DNA of 64,000 bases, taken from contig JAIXMO010000056.1 of NCBI GenBank assembly GCA_025677825.1, forward strand, positions 106,452 through 170,451, given 5' to 3'. Source of the stretch: Helicostylum pulchrum (Eukaryota; Mucoromycota; Mucoromycetes; Mucorales; Mucoraceae). Below, piece after piece: positions 57,597-64,000 of this stretch (position 1 is the first letter of the stretch; every line of letters begins with the position of its first letter). Both the position numbers and the translations under genes were made by a program. The notes beneath the pieces are model-generated. The model had not been told where the DNA came from and did not search any database. It saw only the letters and a list, made by a program, of their open reading frames with translations.

Positions 57597-60500
57597 ATGG
57601 CTTTTTTTTCCGGTATAGTCAAGAGTAGTTTATCTCTACTTGGTAATAATACACCAGGATTTGGATACAATATTGGTGACAAAGTCGAATTTTACTCTGA
57701 CCAATCTATATGGAATTTACACCATGGTATAAAAAAGGTACTTTTCTTTATGTAAAGTTCCTGCTTTATATGTTTGCTAACTTTTTTTTTTTTAAAAAAA
57801 AGGACGACGGCTCTGAAGTATCCATTTTTGTATTCGACTGTATTAAGAATAAAGATAGAGTTCAATTAGCACGAAATGCCTTTAAACGAATTAGAACCAT
57901 GAGACATCCTGACGTTTTACGCTACTTGGATGGTATTGAGGTAATGGGAGGAAATAACAAAGAGAGATAAGAGAGTCAAAACTTAATTGAAATTCAACTT
58001 TTAGACGGACCAAAGTATTATGTTAGTAACTGACCCAATTGAACCACTTTCAAGTCAACTCAATCAAGATCCCGATAAAAACCTGGTTATTTGGGGTTTA
58101 TATAAAGTTGCAGTAAGTTTATTGTTGGTTTTCACAAGTGCAACAACACTTACATATTTTTTTTTAATTTAGAATGCAATTAAATTTTTAAATAATGATT
58201 GTGATATGGTACATGGTAGTATCAAAATAGCATCGATATTTACAAACAAAGCTGGTGAATGGAAATTGGGTGGGTTTGAACTATTATGTTCAATGAAAGA
58301 AGAAAGTCCTATTATCTTGGTAAGAGTAAAAGATTTTTTATCTGTAACTTTTTTTTTGTGTGCTGACTCTTTTGTAGACTTTTGGTGGTTTGGTACCTGA
58401 TGCTCAAAGATATGCGACGCCTGAAGTAAAGAAATCTGGATGGACAGCTATAAAAGAGTAAGTAAACCAAGAGGCAATAGGTTAATATAGTTACTAATAG
58501 GATACGCTAAACTAGATTACCTGCAGGAGCTATAGATTCTTATCATTTGGGATGCTTAGTTTATGAAGCGTATAATCATCGCTTCGAATCAACCGACTCA
58601 TTATTATCACAAAAGGGAACGATCCCAGTCAGTATGCAACGTGTATATACCAGTTTATTGAATCCATCATTCAAATCCAGAGCAACTGCAGATACATTTT
58701 TAGATGAAGGATTACGACCTAAAGGATTCTTTTCAAACGATTTCGTTAAAGTCAACTTGTTTTTGGAAAACATTAGTATCAAAGAACAAAGCGAAAAGGA
58801 AGGCTTCTTTAGAAAGTTGGATTCTTCAATTGAAACTTTTCCTAGCGAATTTTCAAAGTATAAGATTTTACCTGAATTGATAAAGGCCTTTGAATTTGGT
58901 TCTGGAGGTGCGAAAGCTCTAAGTGCTATTGTCAAAGTAGGTGATTACCTTTCAAGCCAAGAATACGAGACTGTTATTATAGAGCCTATTATTAGAATGT
59001 TTTCGTCTCCAGATCGTGCTATACGTGTCAGTTTATTAGAGAACATGCCAAAGTTTATTGATCATATGACAACTAAGATGGTGACAACTCAAGTATTTCC
59101 TAATATTGTAAATATATATACATCACTTTATAAATGTATGTATGCTAACTTATAAATACTAGGCAACTGGATTTACAGATACAATTCCTATCATTCGAGA
59201 ACAAACAATCAAATCGATTTTACTACTTGTACCAAAATTAAGTGAACGTATTGTCAATTACGATCTATTGAAATATTTAGCGAAATTACAAATGGATTCA
59301 GAGCCTGGAATTAGAACAAATACCACTATATGTCTAGGAAAAATTGCAAAATATTTAAGCGATTCTGTAAGAAGCGGATTTATATATAAAATGATGATAT
59401 GGGATACTAATAATATAAAATAGACTAGAAGAAAGGTTTTGGTTCCTGCTTTTACTAGAAGCTTAAGAGATGGTTTTTTTCATGCTAGAATAGCTGCTTT
59501 GATGGCACTTAATGGTAATGGTTTTATTTTTATTTATTTCAACGTATGACTTTAATTTTTTTTTAAAAAAATTAGCTACTTCTGAATATTACGATGCACA
59601 AGAATGCGCAACAAGAATTATACCCGCCGTCTCTCTTGTGTTGGTGGATAAAGAAAAGTACGTACTCGTTTTATATAGCAAAAAAAAATAAATGTTAAAC
59701 TGAATATATCTGTTTAGGCTTGTCCGAGATCAAGCTTTTAAAGTAATAAACTCGCTTATTAACAAAGTACAAGACTTTGCTGAAAAGATGGTAAAAAGAA
59801 CTTTACTGCTTTTAAAAAAAATCCACTTACTGACTTTATATACAGCCTGTTACTGCCATAATCGAACAATCTGGTACGCCTGTGCCAGAGGACGTAACAG
59901 CCCAAGGGACTAGTATGTCAGGTGTTTTCGGTGGAGCAACAAAAGGTCTTGCTGGTTGGGCAGTTTCCTCAATCCAATCCAGAGTAAAATTTAAAAATAC
60001 CATTTCATATTTCTCCATCGTATTTACTTATTTTTCTTTGAAATAGTTTACCAGTCCCAATGGTGAAATTGAAAATCCTATTACTTCACCTAGTCCTGTT
60101 TCTATTGAGAGTCATAAAGTAGTAGCAAAGCCTACTCGACAATCATCATTGACAATGGGTAACCAGTTAGGTATGCAAACTATAGAAGCTGATGAGGCTA
60201 TTGATGACAATAACGATGGTTGGGATGAAGAGGATAATACTACCTTTGGATTTAACCAACCTGAAGAAGTCAATGAGACTTGGGGTAAGTCTGTGTGAAA
60301 TCATTATAATATCTTGTTATTAAGCACCACTACTCTATAAAAAAAAACAGACAATTTTGAGAAACCATCTACGCCATTTTCACCATTACCAGTACACGCT
60401 ACACCGGTTTCCTCATTTGGCGCATATGGTCACAGTGGAAGTAAGGCACAAGGATCTATGAAATTAGGTCATAAACCTAAAGTAAACGGTAATACAATCC

Positions 60501-60834
60501 CGTATTAAAATGATAAAATACAACACTGCTAATCTGTTTTTTTTAAAAAAAATAAAAATTTAGACTTGGATTTATTAGATGACGAAAGTTCTGAAATGAA
60601 TAACGCACAATATGCTGCAGAAATACCTAGTAGGGATTCGCCAACATCGGCAAATAAGGATGATCGAAAAGCTGAGCTGGAACGTAGAAGAGAAGAGAGA
60701 AGACAGGTAAAACATAAAAAAAAAAGTATATATTTATTTTACTGACTATTTGTTAACTTTAGCGTATGGCTGAATTACGAGAGAAAAAGAAGGGTGGAAT
60801 TGGTGCAAAAAAGATTGAAAACATTGGTCTTTAA
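57597..60834 (+). CDS. SCY1-like pseudokinase (SCYL1/Cex1 family), apparent one-base frameshift
   Basis: Fifteen exons: 57597-57737, 57803-57940, 58005-58112, 58173-58319, 58378-58457, 58516-59107, 59163-59367, 59424-59514, 59576-59657, 59718-59790, 59846-59983, 60047-60284, 60351-60488, 60564-60706 and 60763-60834. The product would be about 794 residues. The N-terminal third is a kinase fold without catalytic residues: M-V-H-G-S-I-K replaces H-R-D and W-K-L-G-G-F-E-L replaces D-F-G. HEAT-like repeats follow (V-R-D-Q-A-F-K-V-I and similar). The acidic, disordered tail ends in [10 protein letters not shown]. The family works in COPI/Golgi traffic and nuclear tRNA export. In exon 7 the run of six A at about 59339-59344 puts the frame off by one: conserved [12 protein letters not shown] requires five A. 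All other joins are in phase, so this is either an indel in this strain or a sequence error. Confidence 0.88.
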
Positions 60835-61380
60835 AAAAAATCTACATTTTATACATTAGAGCACTTTATGATATGAATAAAAAGAAGGAGATCTTACAGC
60901 GAAAATAAAAAATGAACTCGCATATCAGTTATACCTTTATTTTTGTCTGTGTATCTCTAGTGGTGCTTTCGCTTACAATCCAAGTTTTAAGACGATCAAA
61001 AGTTTTTTTTTTTTCTGTATAATGACTGATAGAGATTTTTTTTCTTGGTACTTAAAGTATCAAGCGTACATCTCTTTTTTTTTTATCTCACAAAGTATAC
61101 AAGCGTCACAGCAACTTCTCGGATCTGTAGATAATAGACACATTGATTAGGAAGCAATCTTTTTGGACTATTTTAATTTTATAACTGGACCTTGTATAAA
61201 AACACAAGCCCATAAATGGCAATTGCAAATACTGATCACAAACTGCTTAAAATGAAATGCTAAAAAAACAAACCTACATTTATAACATATTCCACTATAA
61301 AAAAAGGCAGAACAATAAATTATTTTCTTTATCCTTTTCTTTTTCGATCATTTCATTATCCCCCCTCCAAAAAAAAAAGC
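60835..61380. other. Intergenic, no gene seen
   Basis: 3' flank of the SCY1-like gene and promoter of the DUF4203-like gene. Several T-runs (61006-61015, 61075-61084) and a short C/T-rich then A-rich stretch just before the start codon at 61381. No gene. Confidence 0.5.
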
Positions 61381-62911
61381 ATGATTTTAAAACTTGAACG
61401 ATCCAAACTGATCATCTTATTGTTGTATATTTACAACATATATTTAGCATCTTGCATAGTTTTACCAATAGCAACAAAGACTACAGCCCTATCTCAAACA
61501 ACTACTGCGATAGCTGGTACGCCTACTACATTTTCTCTTTCAAAAAGAGCCGATGAAACCGATGAAGACAATTTAGATTTATACCAGAATTGGGCTAGTA
61601 TGTGTAGAGGCCAAAAAGATGATAAAAATATCGCCATGATTGATACCGATGATGCTTCTTCTGGAACTGATAATCTATCCTTAAACAACTTGTGGAAAAC
61701 TGTCACTGAGACTGTAAACTGTGGTGGTGGTCATGCTATTACTGTAACCAAGACAAAGACTATTTCGCCTACTTCTAAACCAAGTAAGCCAAGTAACAAA
61801 AAAAAAACTTGTACTGGTCAATGTTGGTCCGATTATCTTTGGCGTAAGTGGTATCTTTTTTTTTTTTTTTTTTATCTGTTCGATTAAAAAGAAACTAAAC
61901 TTTCTTTCATTAGATACTTACGGTGACAGTATTAGTCCAGCTCAAGGTTTTGCCGGTATTGTTTGCGTCATTTTTGGTCTTTATTACTCTATTCTTGGAT
62001 ATCGTTTCTTTCGTCCAACTCTGGGTTTAGTAGGATTCGTTTTTTTCGGTAATACTTTTTTTTAAAAAAAGAAAAAATGTCGATTTTTATTTTAACATAT
62101 TTTTATATAGCTACTATGACATGGATAGGTTTAATAAATAATGAACCTGCTGGTGGTTGGCCTTTAGGAGATCTTATTTATATCTGCGTTAGTACCGGTC
62201 TTGGTATTCTAGGCGCCTTCATGTTTATGTTTTTCTATCAAGTAGGTGTATACCTTCTCGCAGGTAATTTACAAATATGGAGTGCCGCAAAAATTTAAAA
62301 AGAATATTAACCGTTTTAATTTCAATAGCTCTTGGTGGTTTTTATTTTGCTGTTTACTTTCTTTCTTGGAAAGAAGACCTTGTCATTACCATAGTAAGTT
62401 TTTATTTTTTGGTTTTCTTAGATAGCAATAAATAACATAAGTATACATTGTATAGATAGTAGCTCGTGTATGTTTTATAATTGGTATTAGTATATTAGGT
62501 ACATGTGTGCTTTATTTTATTGAGACCTATATGGTATTATTCTCTACTGCTTTGATGGGGTCATATATCTTTTATTTTGGTCTGGACTTTTTTGCACATA
62601 CTGGATTTATTAACCCATGGCTTTTGATCTTTGACGGTAACGCAAATCATCATAACACTTACCTAATGAATAAGCCTGTACATGTTATGCTAGGATTTGT
62701 TATTGTAAATACACTAATCTCCTTTGGTGTACAATACTACTGGAATATTATTATACGTAAGTCTCCCGGATTCGGTCGCGCTCCTCTAGAAGAAGTACCA
62801 GAGGAAAAGAAGGAAGAGCCAGCTAATCAGTTTGTGTGTATGCCACCTCCTTATTACCAGCCACAGCCCATGTTCATGCAAAACGTTTGCGCTCCTCACT
62901 ACCAAGCATAG
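61381..62911 (+). CDS. DUF4203/TMEM198-like multi-pass membrane protein with signal peptide
   Basis: Five exons (61381-61843, 61914-62048, 62111-62263, 62329-62393, 62456-62911) give 423 residues. The N-terminus is a signal peptide (L-I-I-L-L-L-Y-I-Y-N-I-Y-L-A-S-C). A Thr/Ser/Asp-rich luminal or extracellular part follows, with a few cysteines (M-C-R-G-Q, V-N-C-G-G-G, T-C-T-G-Q-C-W). Then come seven hydrophobic helices with G-F-A-G-I-V-C-V-I-F-G-L-Y-Y-S-I-L-G-Y-R-F-F, typical of the TMEM198/DUF4203 fold, and a Pro-rich tail. Fungal members are poorly characterised; animal TMEM198 acts in Wnt signalling, a role that cannot be transferred. Introns 2-4 lie within the membrane domain and join in phase. 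Confidence 0.85.
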
Positions 62912-63023
62912 TAATAAAAATATTTTTGATTGCTATGAACATATAAATAAAAACGAAAAATTACTTTTTTTTTGCTTTTTTTTACTATTTTTTTTACTTT
63001 ACTATTTTTTTTTACTTTACTAT

Positions 63024-64000
63024 AGTTTAACATTGATAAAACTGAAGCCTTTTCTTTAAATGGTAAACTGGACAATTTTTGGAATTCGATATTGACTGAA
63101 CATAATATACCAACATACCATCATAGTGGATCTGTGCAAGCTTTTCGATATCTCGGGTTTTACCTCCCCTATTGTACAAGGCAACGTCGCGTACTTGAAG
63201 ATCAACTCCCCGTGAAGGTAACCACTCAATGTCAGATATACTCGCAACGACAGCTATCAATTTTAGGGCGAGTGACTATTATGAATGTCTTGATTCTTTC
63301 TAAAATCTGGTACTCTTTACGACTGCTCAAACCTACAAAGCGATTCTTTCAACGTTTCCGGTCATGTATTTATCAATTCATTTGGCAAAAAAAGCACTCT
63401 TCTCTTAAAAAAGAAGTGATCTTTCTATCCTGGTCCCATGGTGGTTTAAAAGTTTTGGATCCAGTAATACAACATCATATTCTTCAAAAACAATGGTTAA
63501 ATTACATATTCAACTCCATATCCTATCCACCTTTTGTTTATCAGTTTGCTCTCAATCACCTCTCGTTGTTCCTTAAATCGTCTCATTGTCCACAGGTTCC
63601 ATTCTATTTCCCTGAATATCGAAAGAGCCGTGTATGCGACAACAACCTTTCCATTTGGCTTGCGATCTTTGACGCATTTGACGTTATCCATACCGACTCT
63701 CCACCCGCCTTCCCCGAGCTCCCCCTGGTTACCCTAATGGATCTACCATTATACAAGCTTCTTATACCGCCTGACGAAAACCACTAGACTCTCAAGTACA
63801 AAACCTTTCTCAGTGACAAGTTCTTTATTTTTGATATCGCTCAAAACTGCCTTCGTCTCCGTGTCACCCGTGAATATACACGATATCCTCGTCTATGTCT
63901 ACAATTGTATAACGATATTCTGCAGACTCGTATCGTCAAGCTCCACTCCAGTATTTGGCCCTATATTCTTGGAGATATGCCATCTCCGGTTGAATGGTCT
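63024..64000 (+). mobile_element. LINE reverse-transcriptase fragment, runs off the right edge
   Basis: One plus-strand frame begins directly after a TAG at 63024-63026 with K-T-E-A-F-S-L-N-G-K-L, a late reverse-transcriptase motif. It continues F-R-Y-L-G-F-Y-L-P, then I-L-G-R-V-T-I-M-N-V-L-I-L-S-K-I-W-Y (thumb region), then F-I-W-Q-K-K-H-S-S-L and L-S-W-S-H-G-G-L-K-V-L-D-P. A TAG at 63785-63787 interrupts it, after which the same frame continues to the end of the window. The last about 110 codons show remote similarity to the beginning of the LINE at 38.2-39.6 kb, so the two are related families or diverged copies. Base composition is richer in G+C than the neighbouring gene. The 5' end begins within about 110 bp of the stop of the DUF4203-like gene, after T-rich low-complexity DNA. 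Confidence 0.88.

Noticed and set aside
1..64000. tRNA, rRNA, CRISPR or bacterial operon features
   Set aside because: No B-box-like GGTTCGAATCC segments with a paired arm structure, no rRNA cores and no spaced direct repeats were found. Gene structure is fully eukaryotic.

Overview
The window is nuclear DNA of a filamentous fungus, most probably an early-diverging one of the Mucoromycota (Mucorales type). The reasons are: AT-rich sequence full of A and T runs, many short spliceosomal introns (about 50-110 nt, GT..AG) in ordinary housekeeping genes, a fungal NUM1/ApsA-type cortical anchor, a fungal-type complex I 21 kDa subunit, a Sel1-repeat protein, and both LINE and Tc1/mariner remnants. 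Genus and species cannot be read from the sequence. No operons, CRISPR arrays, tRNA or rRNA genes were seen. Gene models below were spliced by hand. Unless an entry says otherwise, every junction is GT..AG and the reading phases add up.

Region 1 (1-20.7 kb) is gene-poor accessory DNA. It holds a Sel1-repeat protein (minus), an FAD-dependent aromatic monooxygenase (minus), an alpha/beta hydrolase with a 22-nt micro-exon (minus) and a small CYSTM-type cysteine-rich protein (minus). Between them lie decayed sequences: exon remnants with a PD-(D/E)XK-like motif (8.2-9.1 kb), a 5'-truncated LINE tail with a 14-bp target-site duplication (9.2-9.5 kb), a tail-to-tail inverted duplication of an unknown gene (10.9-13.1 kb), a Tc1 transposase 3' fragment (13.1-13.4 kb), and two or three unassigned pseudogenes (15.4-15.9 and 19.1-20.1 kb).

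Region 2 (20.7-36.2 kb) is dense and housekeeping: acetoacetyl-CoA synthetase (minus), a mitochondrial-type PPR protein (plus), an aldo/keto reductase with ten exons (minus), a 2045-residue NUM1/ApsA-like cortical anchor with about 14 alanine-rich repeats and a C-terminal PH domain (plus), and the complex I 21 kDa subunit (minus).

Region 3 (36.6-39.6 kb) is a nest of dead mobile elements: a broken DD34E transposase flanked by repeated GGTGCA-type motifs, abutted by a truncated LINE.

Region 4 (40.4-64 kb) is again dense: pyruvate carboxylase (minus), a GAS2/GAR-domain microtubule-binding protein (minus), a MATE transporter (minus), a Pmp3-type proteolipid (plus; three tiny exons), an unknown acidic membrane protein (minus), phospholipid:diacylglycerol acyltransferase (LRO1-like, plus), an SCY1-like pseudokinase (plus, with an apparent one-base frameshift), a DUF4203/TMEM198-like membrane protein (plus), and another LINE piece that runs off the right edge.

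Together the intact genes cover central carbon and lipid metabolism (PYC, AACS, PDAT), mitochondria (PPR, complex I), cytoskeletal anchoring (NUM1-like, GAS2-domain) and membranes (MATE, Pmp3, DUF4203). They look like an ordinary chromosomal neighbourhood and show no sign of being one pathway cluster.
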